Source: Cyclina sinensis (taxonomy: Eukaryota > Mollusca > Bivalvia > Venerida > Veneridae). From it: a DNA stretch of 64,000 nt. The position numbers and the translations under genes are program-made. Under the pieces are notes generated by a model. It ran no database searches. It had not been told where the DNA came from and saw only the letters and a program-made list of their open reading frames with translations. Positions 1-13,070 of this stretch are shown here, one piece after another. The DNA is taken from positions 16,700,136-16,764,135 of the forward strand of contig JAAONU010000011.1 in the NCBI GenBank assembly GCA_012932295.1, in the 5' to 3' direction. Every line of letters begins with the position of its first letter. The stretch's first letter is position 1.

Positions 1-1967
1 AGGAAGAAGACGTCAGGAGTAAGTGATAATAATGCAAAAATATGGAATGCTTCAGCAATTTATGTATTGTAAATAATTATAAGGTAGATATAAACCACCA
101 TAAATATTATTAGCACTTCGAGACTTGAAGTACCTCAGAGACACTGTGCATAGTGCTTTGGGCAGGGGATGTAACTCTGTGGGTGTTTTCAGAACTATTC
201 ACCCTTTTTCAATTTAAAAAATACAAGTAATTTCTAGCAGAGGGAAGGGAGACATGATGCCTCATTGACATCTCTAGGGAGCTTTATAGGAAGATAAAGA
301 AGTAAGAACTGCCATCCAGTTTAAATCAAGTGACTGCTGAATGGAGGTTTATTATCATAAGATGATCGGTTATTTGAAATACTTGTGTAAAACTCAGTGG
401 TGACCAGATCCATAATAGTAAGACTACAAAGGTCAGAAAAAATAAATGGTTTACATTATATTATAATTCACATGGCAAAGTTAACTTATTAGGTTTTATG
501 TCTTCGTATTAAAAAAAGAATACCCTGTATCATACAGCTTTATCGCATATCTTTATTGACACTTCTCGGTGTTTTATGACAAATACTGCACCCCTACCAG
601 TAGGTGTGGAGTAGAAGTACAACCAGTAAAAACTGATGTAACAAGCATTTAAGGATAGGTTCGTACACATGTTAACTAGGATACTTATAAACACTTTACG
701 TGCCTTGTTATGTTTCAATACAATGTGAAGCATTGTCCATGGTTTGATGTAAAGGATTTAAGTATTGTAACACTTGGTGGTTAAGGATGAAAAGGTCTGC
801 TTAAAAGAAGGTAAAGTTTAACATTGCAAAGTTTTGTTTTCTCGATGTAAAATCACAATTTTTGTTTAACTTAATTTCAGTGTCAGATGGCAGGTTTTTT
901 CTCATTCTATATACTGTTACATGAATGCTGATTGCTGTATATTTTTCAATTAGTCATTTATAGTGTACATGTAGATTTATATAGAGTGTATGTAAATATT
1001 TTAGTACTTACATAAAATTGGTTGAAAGTGGAATATTATAACAAGTCTGCATTGTTTTATTTCATTGGGAAGTATTACATGTTTTAGAACAATTACAAAT
1101 TTATAATATACTTTTATTTCCAGGTTGATAGTTGTGTTTTTCAGTTTTGTTTAAATAAAGCTAATTTAAAACTTCAATTTTTATTAAATTCTTGTCAAAG
1201 AAATTGCAAGTGGCTAAAAATAATTAAAGTAAGGCAATTTAATGTTTGTTGTGTGTCAAGTACGGACTTTCACACCTACTGAACTGACAGATATTCTTTT
1301 CCGAACTTACAAATATTTTGTACTTTTTGACATAGAAATAATGTGGAGAATTGTATGATAGAATCTGTAAAATGTCTGATAAATGTGCAGCAGTTCAAAA
1401 GGTAGTGTACAGAAATGTATTATCTACATTTGTATAGGTATTGTATTTAGAGGATTTTAGCAACAGACTATCTCCTTACATGATAAGTAGCTTGCAGTGT
1501 GCAGTATAGTTTGTTCTTATTGAAATCAAGTTTTTAAACCTACCCTGTTCATTTATTTATGACATTAAACATCCTAAGGTCATTAGAGTAAAATTAATTG
1601 CGAGAAGTTTTAGCTTCCAGTGCCTCCCTGACTCTTCCTTCTACCCCTCTCTCATACTGACTTCAGGTCTTCCTGTTGACAGTTTGTCTGACATTAGAAT
1701 GAAATTCAAGTTTTGTGAATCTTTTAAAAGAAATATTAAGATACTTATATTCCACTAAATTTACAAGTTTTTAATTTTTATTATATATGTAAATGTTTAT
1801 GTTTATTGCTAAACAAAAACATTATCCATGAATTTTACCAAGGAATGCCATTCTTAATATTTATAATCTCTGAATATTGAATGAGTTCACCAGAAAGAGC
1901 TCAACTTGGTCAGCTGGAAATTATAAACATAGCTGATAAGCAGAATGACTGCCTGTAGTGAATGAGA
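1..1967. other. Non-coding AT-rich DNA, no gene seen
   Basis: No open frame of useful length, no splice-bounded exon and no tandem array was recognised. It may be intergenic or an upstream intron of the Dispatched gene; the sequence does not decide between these. Confidence 0.5.
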
Positions 1968-2182
1968 TACAAGTATAATACATCCTAATTTAACCTTTTT
2001 GGGATACAACTAATATAATCCTTTAATTTAACCTTTTTAAGATAATAATTATTCCGAATTTAACCTTTTTGAGATACAAATATTATAATTCCAAATTTAG
2101 TCTTTTTGAGATACAAATATTATAATTCCTAATTTAGTCTTTTTGAGATACAAGTATTATAATTCCTAATTTAACCTTTTTG
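1968..2182. repeat. Minisatellite, unit about 37 bp, about 5 copies
   Basis: Five diverged copies of a unit containing CTTTTTGAGATACAAATATT followed by ATAATTCCTAATTTA are arranged head to tail. The outer copies are the most degenerate. No coding potential. Confidence 0.7.
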
Positions 2183-3609
2183 TTTGCTGAGAGATTATTA
2201 ACCTTTGAAAAAGGTAGTCCCCGATTTGTCAGCTTTTCTATTTGCAGTGAGTTGATAGGTTATTGAATCAGGCAAGGTGTTTAACAATTGTTTATTATGT
2301 GTATACCACACACTTTACTGTTGTTTAAAACTGCTATTAACCTGTATTGATCTTATCTTTTTATAGGTAGTGCCATACTGATTCCATTCTGCACAAGTGT
2401 AAGGGTAGAAAATGAGAAATAATGACACCAGTAGGAAGGCTTGATTGAGACAAGAACAAACATGTGGTGGTAAGCATTTAAAGTCACAAAAGGACTTTGG
2501 TCCAAAGTGCAGTCATACTCTTTCAAAGGTGTGGCCTTGTGCTCTGACTGAACTTCTTACTGATTCAACTTCGACCTTTAAGTAATGATTTGAATTAAAG
2601 CTAATTAGAATCAGCACTTCCATAGACACTCCCTGTTTAAAGAAGTTTTTAACTTGGCTGTTCTCGAAGAAAACACCAATATATTGTTATACCTCCCTCA
2701 TCGTCAGCTTCTGCATCAGCATCTACAAAAAGTTTGACATTTTCAAGTATCTCTGCCATTACTTAATATATTCTTTTCTGACTCACACCCCCTTTTCAAC
2801 TTAAAAAGTAACTCATAATTCATTATAACTTGCAATATCTTTGAACTGGTAACAGGTTTTTTTCCAGCCTTCTTAGCATCTTTATAGTTACAAGTTACAT
2901 AACTCTGTCATCTTTATTTCTGAAATTATTCCCCTCTTTTACTTTGAACATTGATTAAAACAAGTTATTTACCTTGTTAACACTTTATAGGTCATGCACA
3001 TTTAACAGCCAATCATTTTAAAAATTGGTCAGATCTTTATCTTGATTATCTCTAGGTCAAGTTCAAACTTGGTCATATGAGTTCAAAATCTAGGTCACCA
3101 GACCAAATCAAAACAAAACCTTGTAAACTCTTTACTCTCCACATTAATATACAACCATCAAAAATGTGAATCAGAATGTTTGTCTTGAAGATCTTTAAGC
3201 CGAGTGAAATACTGGGTCAGATGGTATCAAAAACAAGGCCATCAGGTCAAATAATAAAAAAAATTTTGTTTACACTCTAAAAACCAGTTCATGAAAAATT
3301 GTCAGAATGTTTGTTTTGATCATGTCTAGGCTAATTTTAGAAGTGGATCATTTTGGGTCAGAAGGTAGGTCATTAGGTCAAATCATACCAAAACCTTTTT
3401 CGTTGGCACATGAGACGATTTTTTCCAAACAATCATTCTGAAAGTTTATCGGAATGTCTGTCTTGATATATCTAGATCATGTTCAAAAGTACTTGAGATC
3501 AGTATCTCAAGTACTTGCACATATCAAATGGTTTTTTTGGTTGAATGATTTTTGGCTGAGATATGGCCCTTGAATAAAACGGGTTTTGGCACGTTAATAA
3601 TTTTTGTAT
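2183..3609. other. Non-coding DNA with degraded dispersed repeat
   Basis: From about 3000 to 3560 there are loosely repeated phrases (GGTCA, TCAGAATGTTTGTCTTGA, ATCTCTAGGTCAAGTT) about 120-140 bp apart. This looks like an old internally repetitive element. No gene was recognised. Confidence 0.4.
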
Positions 3610-4020
3610 CGCCTGCTACACAGTAGCTGTGACAGGTGCTACAAAGTAGCCGGCACATATAGGGATCACTTCTCCGTCGTCTTTCGTCCGTCACAAAATT
3701 TGTCTGGACTACTCCTCAAAAAGTACTAGTGCAATTTCATCCAAACTTTACAGGAACGATCAGTACCATGTCTATTTGTGCATGTCATCAGCATTTTCTA
3801 GTTCAATGATTTTTGTCAGAGTTGTGGCCCTTTAATGACTTTTATTTTTAAAGTTTGTGCAGACTACTTCTCTTATACTACTAATGCAATTTGAATGAAA
3901 TGTTACAGGATTGATCGGTACCTCAATTTATATTTCCATCAAACTGTCCAGTCACCCCTCAATACAACTGCTTAATTGGCTGTCGTCAGGTGACACATGT
4001 GATCACTGATCGCTCTTGTT
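3610..4020 (+). repeat. Dispersed element ending in CTCTTGTT
   Basis: It begins near an imperfect dyad (GCTACACAGTAGC, with GCTACAAAGTAGC just downstream). It runs through CTCCGTCGTC and ACTACTCCTCAAAAAGTACT phrases and ends in GATCACTGATCGCTCTTGTT. Three other repeats in this window share the terminal octamer CTCTTGTT. The class is uncertain; a non-autonomous Helentron-like origin is possible. Confidence 0.45.
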
Positions 4021-5697
4021 AACCTGCATTTTTTCTGTCACTAGCAGTGTCATCATTCAAAGGTCAAGCCTGTCTTTAATTAAAATCTTGGGGAAATGTG
4101 GGAGTATTGGAATTGACTTTGTAATTTAAGGAGTGACTTTCAGGATGGAAGCAATCATTTTTTCTGCTTTCATATAACGCTTAGGAACTTAAGTTAATGA
4201 TAATTGTTATGGATAGTAATTTTGAAACAAAAAAAAACCCAAACTTTCATTCAAATGGAAATGTAATACTTTGATATTTCAATGTCAGGCATTGTAATTT
4301 TGATCAGTTTTTGTTAAAAACATCATGAATGACTCTTTGTTTTTTTAAAAATAAGTATGAAATACCAGCTGCCAAATTACAAACATGCAAAAAACTAATT
4401 ATAAGGTTGTCATTGGTGGCTTCATTTAAGTTACTGCATGTGAAGTTTCTTTGAAAAACAACCATCCCTGTTGCTAGTTAGAATTTTTAAGTTGTACATG
4501 CAGCTGACTATTGATGGTCTTAAACTTGGAATTTGAAAATGTAGGTGTTGGTTTTATATAACAGAATAATTCATGTTTTTTGTTTGGGCTTAAAACTGTA
4601 GGTAATATACTAGTAAGTTTGCTGTACTATGAAGGGTATGGGAAGCCTTTTTTAATTTGGAGACATGTTGTTTGTCACACAGTGTTGTGGTTGTGTTAAT
4701 ATTGTGCAGGTGAATATTCTGTATGTGACATTCTCATCACATTCAGCTCACAGGTGATGTATAATAATTATAATTTTGAAGGTTGAAAATGGAAATGGGT
4801 CATTTTAACTATATGAATAAAATCTACTGGGTTTCAACTGTGGATGAGCCATGTTGTTGTGATACTCAGGGCATCAGAATCACAGCCCTTAGAGTAGAAA
4901 TTCTAAGCCGTGAACCATTATCAATATGTTCGTTCCTCCTTTGAGTATGCACTTCGGTTGAATCTCCACAATATGGTCATTGAAAGATCTTAACCTGACT
5001 TTTAATATAGCATTGTTTATACTTAGTATGAATAAATCTTTAAGTTGATACTTTAAATCGCATTCAAGGACAAGAAAAGCGTAGACGTACATCTTGTACC
5101 GTATTCAGTTAGCACACAGCTGAAGTGTTAATGGTCTGTTTGGAAAACAGTAATGGCAATGACTGAAAGAATGGTATTGCTTTTTCAGGAATAATATGAA
5201 GCACTTGCCTCTTGACATTTTCAGTATATCCCAGAAGAGCTCCATTTTCCCTCCAAGATAAGAGTCATTGTTAACATCTATTCTGCAAAAGTTTTGTCCT
5301 TGTTATGCGGTGTTTGTTATACAATTTTTTTCATTTTGGAAGAGCTTATAAATTAAGTTTCTACTCTGTTTTTCGCTGTTGACATTTGTAATGGCAGAAT
5401 TGAAATGGATAACCACACAATTTGATTTATGATATTGCAAAAGACATAACTTGCTAGAAGTAAGTTAGACTTTTTAAACAATTATGAAAACAAGGCAATT
5501 TTGGTCAAAAAACGAAAGTTTGAATATAGTAATAGATAAAATTAATGATGAATGTAACTGGAAATAATTCTTTTTGCTAAACAGTAAAAATCATTCAGAC
5601 ACTGTCAATAAAAGAAGTCAAGTGTGATCTGAGACATGTGATAAATACATGTCAAATCATGGTTTTGTGATTGTAGTTGATTCATGCCCATGAAATA
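4021..5697. other. Non-coding DNA, no gene seen
   Basis: AT-rich, with homopolymer runs and only short random reading frames. No exon or repeat structure was recognised. Confidence 0.45.
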
Positions 5698-6415
5698 CAG
5701 TAAAAACTCATGATGCGACCACTCAATATACAGACCAACTCAATATTACGAACATTTTCTTCTGGTCCCGATCTTTTTACTATATATCCTATTGTTAGTT
5801 AAACTCAGTAATAAGACCAACTCAATATTGCGTATTGCGACCGCTATTTCCGGTCCCAAACGAAAATACAAACTTTTTTTGAACCCGAAATTATGACCGC
5901 GACCAGAACGAAACAAAACGGGCAGCTGTTGACTTTACATATTCATCAAAGGTCGAGGTCGGCAAACTTGTTTACACAAACATGTACATAATGGGCACCT
6001 CGTGTTAATCGGTGTTAATTGATAATTTGACAGGTCAAAAGGATCCAGGTGTGGATAATTTACTTTAAGGTTTAATTGTTTATGTCACCCTTATTAGAGT
6101 AGACTGCGGCTTACTACACGATAAATTTTCTATTGTTATAGTCACTAATTGATGCGCAAACGAATTAATGCAACACTAAAATTCAAAATTTTGTGAGATT
6201 TACGCATCACTTTACATTTTTATTTTGATTGATACACATTGTAAAAGTTGATTACACAAAATATTCCTCCTGAAATTTGACTAAAATGAGCAAAAAGCGG
6301 ACAGAGCTGGGTCGATAAATCTACCATACACCTTCATGTCATTTTTAGGACCAACTCAATATTAAGACCACTTATTGCTGGTCCCAGAGGTGGTCTCATT
6401 ATTGAGGTTTTACTG
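5698..6415. mobile_element. pogo/Tigger-like MITE
   Basis: A 718-bp element flanked by TA on both sides (5696-5697 and 6416-6417). It starts CAGTAAAAACTCATGATGCG and ends ATTGAGGTTTTACTG, so the ends are imperfect inverted repeats of the CAGTAAAACCTCA type seen in pogo/Tigger elements. Inner sub-terminal phrases, CCAACTCAATATT and GGTCCC, recur near both ends. There is no transposase frame, so it is a non-autonomous copy. TA duplication and end sequence are read directly; the family assignment is by resemblance. Confidence 0.7.
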
Positions 6416-8510
6416 TATAAGTCACAGGCAGAAGTTAAAGGTAGCTGTAGGATTGTTTAGTTGAAAACATGCAATCTTTCATACTGAAACCACTTTTCAC
6501 AGTGATCTGAAAGTGGATTTTTAAGCCTTATACATGCAAGAGAATTAATGGGAATCAAATCTTTTCAGACAAAGGTTATTACTAGGAAAAAGAGAATTTC
6601 CTTTAATTTCAGATTTTTCAGTCTGTTTGAATGGAATATCACTCCCTGCGAGCAATTTGATAGAAGTATTTTGCTGGCTCTCTGTTTTAATTGAAGGCAA
6701 ATCATCTTTATAAGGCTCCTTTAAGTGGTTAATTTTCATGGTAGAAATGTGTCTGTGTGAGTCTTTTAAGCAATAAAACTAAATCAGCTTTGATTCCCCA
6801 ATATAGCATTGTGATGACATAAAATTTATGGTAGAGTTCTTTCAGTGCAGTAAGTGCTTGTAGGGGTGATGATTAAAACAACTTAACATCAGAGAACAAC
6901 TATGGATTTTCATCAGCACTTTCGTTTGAAATTAGCCTTGACTCAGCTAATGTACCAGCCAAATACAGGCTGTGTTCCCATTTCAAAAAGTATCATATTT
7001 TTGCCCTTTGAACATTAAAATTTCCCCCCTCCAGAAGAAAAAATATAAGTAAATGTTAGTTTCGGTTGATAAATCTCTGTCTGACAATTTGATCTGTGTT
7101 CAGCTAATTGCCATTTTCACTAAATCTGAGTTACAGATGTAAATATTAGATTCATTCCTGGTAACTGATACCTTTTTTATGCTCCCTGAAGGGTAGCATA
7201 TAGTAGTGGCACTGTCTGTCAGGTATTCCGTCTGTCTCTCCATCTGTACACAACTCTTAAAATTCTTATTTGAATTTCACACAATTATCATTATCTAATG
7301 CTGCAGTGCATATATTCCGGCTTTTGCAATTTGAATATTTTTGGCAGAGTATTTGATTTACATCTACAAAATATAATATTGAGAACCAAAAGAAACTTAA
7401 ATATTTTACATGTATTATTTAACATGATCAAGCATTCTTCTTTCTTAGGTCAAGACCTGAAATAGTCTACTGATCAGCAATAGCAGCCCATAAATTCCTG
7501 AAAAAAAGTAAATCTTACCCACAGTAAATGAAAAGTTGATTATTATGAAAATTATAGCACATCCTTTATTTAGTAAAATAAACAAAAAAAGATTGTAGTA
7601 TTATAGAAAGCTATTTTCCATGAGTGTAGGTGGTAAAACGGTAATATTATAAAGCTGTTGAAATAATATTGACAGTCGATTTGAAAATAGCACTTTCCTT
7701 ATTTTGTTTTTCATTCTTGCCTATTTTACCTATCATAAGTTATGTGTAATTATGAGTACAAGACATAATAAATTGAATACAGAGAATTTGCCGACCTGGT
7801 CAGTTAACATTATGATGTAATAAGTGGATGACCTCAATCATAATTATCTAATGACTTTTATTAGTTCTGTTTTTTTAAATACCAAGTATGTCCAGTTTAA
7901 TTCATTGAGCCATTCCTGTCATTTTATCGCACAATATTGCGTGCACAATGGAAAGCCTCTGTTTTGATTCTGTGTTCTTTTTAAGAACCAAGTACTTATT
8001 ATGCAGTTGAATATTTGAATTTGCATGCTTTGTGTGTTTCAAGTTTCCAGAATCCTCAATGTGAATTTTAGCTTGGTGTACTTCTGTGCTGAAGTGCAAG
8101 TGAGAAATTGCAGGAATAGTTCAGGCACTTGTTTGCTCTTGTTTTAGACATTGTGACAAGAAACATTATTACATCGAATCATATTTCACACATAATTACA
8201 CCATTTCTAGAGATAATGGAGACAAAGAAAACCTAGACATTTTTTAACAGTAGAAATGTGGAGCACACTGTCTTCTGTTTCAGATTAATAACATTCAGTA
8301 AGTTCATATTTCTGTGAATAAAATGCTAAATGACAATATTTGTTTTGTTGTTTTTTTTTCAGACTGAAAATAGAAATGTAAAGTAAATGTTACATAGAAA
8401 TTGACTGTAATGAAATTTTGTAATATTTGTAATAAACAAAATAGATTTCAGTCAATCATTTAACTGAACACTTCTCATTCTTACTCATTGTACAGAGCTT
8501 TATTATGATT
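6416..8510. other. Non-coding DNA with a short dispersed-repeat head
   Basis: At about 7173-7250, TTTTTTATGCTCCCTGAAGGGTAGCATATAG-type sequence followed by TCCGTCTGTC matches the heads of two other repeats at about 23626 and 25700. The rest shows no gene. Confidence 0.4.
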
Positions 8511-8744
8511 AATTTAACCCATTATGCCCAGTGGATTATGTCACCCTTGTTAGCTGGACTAGTCCATTTTCAGTTAAAAGGGTTTCTGGTATAAATCTCC
8601 AAATTCATTATATTTAGGGACGAAAGCCCTTTATGCAAACAGTGTAGACCCTGATCAGTAGCCCACACATTGTGGTGTCTGATCTGGGTCTGCACTGTTT
8701 GCCTATGTCTGATTTTGTAGATGCAGGCATTAATGGGTTAAATT
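8511..8744. mobile_element. Short palindromic MITE
   Basis: Starts AATTTAACCCATTATGCC and ends GGCATTAATGGGTTAAATT, a near-perfect inverted repeat of about 19 bp. An inner dyad pairs CAAACAGTGTAGACCCTGATC with GATCTGGGTCTGCACTGTTTG-like sequence. The whole 234 bp can form a two-level hairpin. No coding capacity. A related inner dyad occurs near 16120 and 21435. Confidence 0.65.
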
Positions 8745-9286
8745 TTAGAAGGGATAAATAATGACAGGTCTAAATGTAGAATATGGAAGTGATCTAATTA
8801 ATAACCAACTCTAACAAGGCGATTGTACTTACAGGTAGCTTTGCATCAGGATTTAGAGAGATCAGGTGACTAATTAATATACAAAATGTCAACTTTTGTT
8901 AAACATTTGGCTAATGACAGTTTTATGCAAGAAGACTCTATAGTTTGAAGTCTTAAAGGTAAAAACTTGTGTCAGTGAATTAATTTTGACTTCAAGTTTC
9001 ACTGTCCCAGTTAGACTGGTTTGAGTTGCAAGATTAATTGTTTTATCAAAGCTATCAAAGTAACTTTAAGATGGACATAAAAAGATAAAGAGTTCTTTCC
9101 TGCAAAAATCCTGCTACAGCTTGCAGTAGAGGAAGTAATAATACTAAGCTGAATTTTCATTTCTGTAGAGGAAACTTGTTATTAATGAAATATTAAATGT
9201 GGACGTAGCCAGACTATGCCCAAGTGTTTGAAATTAAAGTGACATTGTCCCTGAATAAAACCTCAAAACTACTCCTATAAAGATGT

Positions 9287-12078
9287 AACTAATAGGGCCG
9301 TTCAGAAAAATATCACCAGTGTACATGGGGCCACTGAAAAAGATACAAATGTATCATCATTGTAACCAGGGCTCCTAAAATTTTGAAATCTCAATCAGTC
9401 CGAGACCTCGATCGCTGCACCCCCCCCCCCCCCCCCCCCCCCCCCTGCCGAGACCAAGAACCAACAATAAAAAAGAAACGATTTAAGGGGAAAGAACAAT
9501 TTGAGTTATGATAGTGTTGACGTCGCGAAAATATGTGTTTTTCAAAGCGAAAGTAGAATTAGAGATAATTTTACAACGTCAAACTAGTCACTGATATTTA
9601 AGTGTGCTTTGTGCTGCAGCTAGCCACTACAATTACTATTAAGCCCTTAATGAAATTTAGCAGACGACTGTTATTGCCTATTTCGATGCAAACTCCTCGC
9701 ACCGGTTACGTCACAGTTTTCTGTACTAATCAGGGGATGTAACCGCTGCTGGGAGTTTGATTTTGATGAAAGTTTGAGCCGGTCAACTTTAATCGATTGG
9801 CCAGCTGCAAATCTAGCACACTTTAACTTGTTTACAAGTTAATTGGCGATAATTGCCGCAGGCAACAGTGACAGTTTTATGGTTTTATGATAGGTGTGAA
9901 GTACCGAATTAGCGATCAATTCAGGTTTTTGTATGAGATTTTGACTGTTTTATGAAAAGTTATACTGATTTTTTTTTGGGGGGGGGGATGGGGGGGGAAA
10001 TTATCTGGACCGATTTTTTAAGGACTTTTGGACATCGAAATCGGTCCAGAGAGATAAAATTCGGTCAAAACCGACAAATTTTCAGTTTTTGGAAGCACTG
10101 ATTGTAACTTAAGGGCCACTAAGAATATATCAACAGTGTAATTAATAGGACCACTCAGAAAGATATCATTGATATTATCATTGGGGCCACTCAGAAAGAT
10201 ATCATCACTGTAATTAATGCGGCCACTCAAAAGATTGCACTGATGTTATCAAGGGGGGCACTCAGAAAGATATCACTGATGTAATTGTTGGGGCCACTCA
10301 GAAATATTTCACTGATGTTATCAATGGAGCCACTCAGAGAGATATCACCAGTGTAATAAATTAGGGCCACTCAGAAAGATATCGCCAATTTAATTAATGA
10401 GGTCACTTAGAAAGATATCACAGCAGTAATTAATAGAGCCATTCAGAAAAAAAATATCACCAAGATAAAATAGGGCCATAAAGAATGATAGCAGTAGTGT
10501 AACTAAATGGGCCATTCAGAAAGATATCACAGATGTATTTTTTAATGGGGCTTCTCAGAAAAATATCACCAGTGAAATTAATACAGCCTCTCATAAAGAT
10601 ATCACTGATGTAATTAATGGGCACACTCAAAAAGATATCTCAAATCTAATTAATAGGGCCATTTAATAAGAAATAACCAGTGTAGCTAATAGGACCATTC
10701 AGAAAGATATCACCAGTGCAACTAGTAGGGCCACTCAGAAAGTTAAGACTTAATTAATTTGGCCACTCAAAAAAAAATATCACCAATGTAATTATTAGGC
10801 CATTCAGGAGGAATATCACCAGCCCAATTAAAGGGGCCATTCAGATTGGTATCACCAATGTAACTAAAAGGGCCACTCAGAAAGATATCAGTGATGTAAT
10901 TAATGGGGTTTCTCAGAAAAAATATCACCAGTGTAATTAATCGGGCCATTCAGAAAAAATATCACCAATATAATTAATAGGGCCATTCAGAAAAAATATC
11001 ACCAGTGAAATTAAAAGGGCCATTCAAAATGATATTACAAATGTAATAAAAAGAGCAATTTAGAAAAAAATATCTCTAATGTAATTAATAGGGCCATTAA
11101 AAATAATATTACCAATGTAGTTAATTGGGCTACTCAGAAAGATATCATTGATGTATTTCATGGGGCCACTCAGAAAGATATCACCAGTGTCATGAATAGG
11201 GCAACTCAGAAAGATATCACTGGTGTAAATCATGGGGCCACTCAGATTATTTTTTGGGCCACTCAGAAAGATATCACTGATGTTATTTATTGGGCCACTC
11301 AGAATTGATAGGGCCACTCAGAAACAAATCACCAGTGTAATTATTAGGGCCACTCCAAAAGATGTAACTGATGTTATCAATGGGGCCACTTAGAAAGATA
11401 TCACTGATGTTATTTATTGGGCCACTCAGAATTGATAGGGCCACTCAGAAACAAATCACCAGTGTAATTATAAGGGCCACTCCAAAAGATGTGACTGATG
11501 TTATCAATAGGCCCACTCAGAAAGATATCCCTGATGTAATTAATGGGACCACTCAGAAAGATATCCCTGATGTAATTTATGGGACCACTCAGAAAGATAT
11601 ACTTGAAGTAATTAATTGGACCACTCAGAAAGATATTCCTGGTGTAATTAATGGGGCCACTCAGAAAGATATCCCTGATGTAATTAATGGGACCACTCAG
11701 AAAGATATACTTGAAGTAATTAATTGGACCACTCAGAAAGATATTCCTGGTGTAATTAATGGGGCCACTCAGAAAGATATCCCTGATGTAATTAATGGGG
11801 CCACTCAGAAAAATATCCCTGATGTAATCAATGGGACCACTCAGAAAGATATCACAAATGCCATTGATGGGACCACTTGGAAATATATCACCAGTGTAAT
11901 TAATAGGGTCACACAGAAAGATATAACTGCATGATGTTATTAATAGGGCCACTTAGAAAGATATAATCAATAGATTAATAAATAGGACCACTCAGAAAGA
12001 TATCACTGATGTAATTAAGGGGCCCACTTAGAAATATATCACTGATGTAATTAATGGGACCACTCAGAAAGATATGTT
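9287..12078. repeat. 36-bp minisatellite array with higher-order repeats
   Basis: Dozens of copies of a 36-bp unit built on GGCCACTCAGAAAGATATCA plus CTGATGTAATTAAT. Copies before 11200 are diverged and some carry small indels. Between about 11280 and 11900 they are much more alike and form a higher-order repeat: the phrase ACTTGAAGTA recurs exactly 108 bp apart (11601 and 11709), so three units amplified together. Because 36 is a multiple of 3, the homogeneous part stays open on both strands (12-residue periods); this is a consequence of the period, not evidence of a gene. The array is split by a hAT-like insertion at 9367-10100. Confidence 0.9.
9367..10100. mobile_element. hAT-like non-autonomous element inside the 36-bp array
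   Basis: This 734-bp segment interrupts the minisatellite and is flanked by a perfect 8-bp direct repeat, ATTGTAAC (9359-9366 and 10101-10108). Its ends are imperfect inverted repeats: CAGGGCTCC at the left and GGAAGCACTG at the right, that is CAGTGCTTCC on the other strand, followed by an A-rich stretch at each side. An 8-bp duplication and CAG-start ends are typical of hAT transposons. Inside are a C run of about 25 (9420-9445), a G run (9978-9986) and CGGTCCAG/ACCGA motifs. No transposase. Confidence 0.75.
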
Positions 12079-12831
12079 CAATGGTTTGAGTATTATTGCA
12101 CTCAAGCTTCGTTTGTTTCATTTTAATCAGTTGTGCAAGTGTCTCAAACTTTCAGTAAGTACTACATGTAAATGCATACTTTTCTAGGAAATGAGATTTC
12201 TGTATAGCAGACTATTTTATATTCATGGGCTATGAAATCACCTGATTTCCTGATACTGGAAGCATTCATTTTCTTTCTGCAACTGATACTTGGTTTCATT
12301 TTGATTAAATTGTGAAAATTTGCTGAGTATATGTACCAGGACTGGTTGGCAAAGATAACAATCATCCGTTCATCAATCATGTTTGAAACTTCTTCTTAAA
12401 ACTAAGCACATGCTGGTATCAGGGTGTCTACTTTTCCATTAACTCAGAGACAGTTTCTGTGTCTCCTATTTCTAATCCGATTAAAACAATGAAATCATGC
12501 AAAAACCTGAATCTTTCTTTATTTTTTTTGTTATTTTGCAGAATAATGTTCTTATAGGAATCAATAGAGATCAGGGGTTTGCTGTCTTCCTGAAATAAAA
12601 GAAAGAAACAGTTTGTCTTTTGCACTGACTTTCAAGATTTTGTTTTCATTTTATTTCCCATGATCTTAAGCTGCCTGCAGAATGTTTAGAATATTTCCCT
12701 TCAGCTCAAAAGTATTATTATGAACTGAGGTTTTAAGGAAATGGAGAATCTAAAACTGATCAATGCAGGCTTTTTCCTTTTCTGTCTGACGAATGAAGGT
12801 AAAAGTCACATTTCTCAATTTCAACTGGTGT
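12079..12831. other. Non-coding DNA, no gene seen
   Basis: Only short random frames of 65-72 codons without splice-site or family support. Confidence 0.4.
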
Positions 12832-13070
12832 AGTTGTTTGCTGTTCTTATATCTGAAAAATTAATGTCAAAGTCACATCAGTGTGTCTGTATGAGATAGT
12901 GTAACTCCTTGTTTGCCATTCTTGTTACAAATGTATATCTGGAGAATGAAAGTTGTGTGGGCTAGAGTAACTTGTTTGCCTTTCTTGTTATATCTGAAAC
13001 ATGAAGGTCAAAGTCACATCAGGGTGTCTGTATGAGATAGTGTAACTTGTGTACCGTTCTTCTCATGTGT
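12832..13070. repeat. Imperfect tandem repeat, about 3 copies
   Basis: Phrases TGTTTGC-x-x-TTCTTGTTATATCTG, then GTCAAAGTCACATCAG and GTATGAGATAGTGTAACT, recur with a middle copy that is shortened and diverged. Unit length is roughly 65-75 bp. Confidence 0.5.

Noticed and set aside
11371..11952. Overlapping open frames of 180-187 codons on both strands
   Set aside because: They are explained by the 36-bp period of the minisatellite, which keeps any stop-free frame open. No splice sites or independent coding signal.
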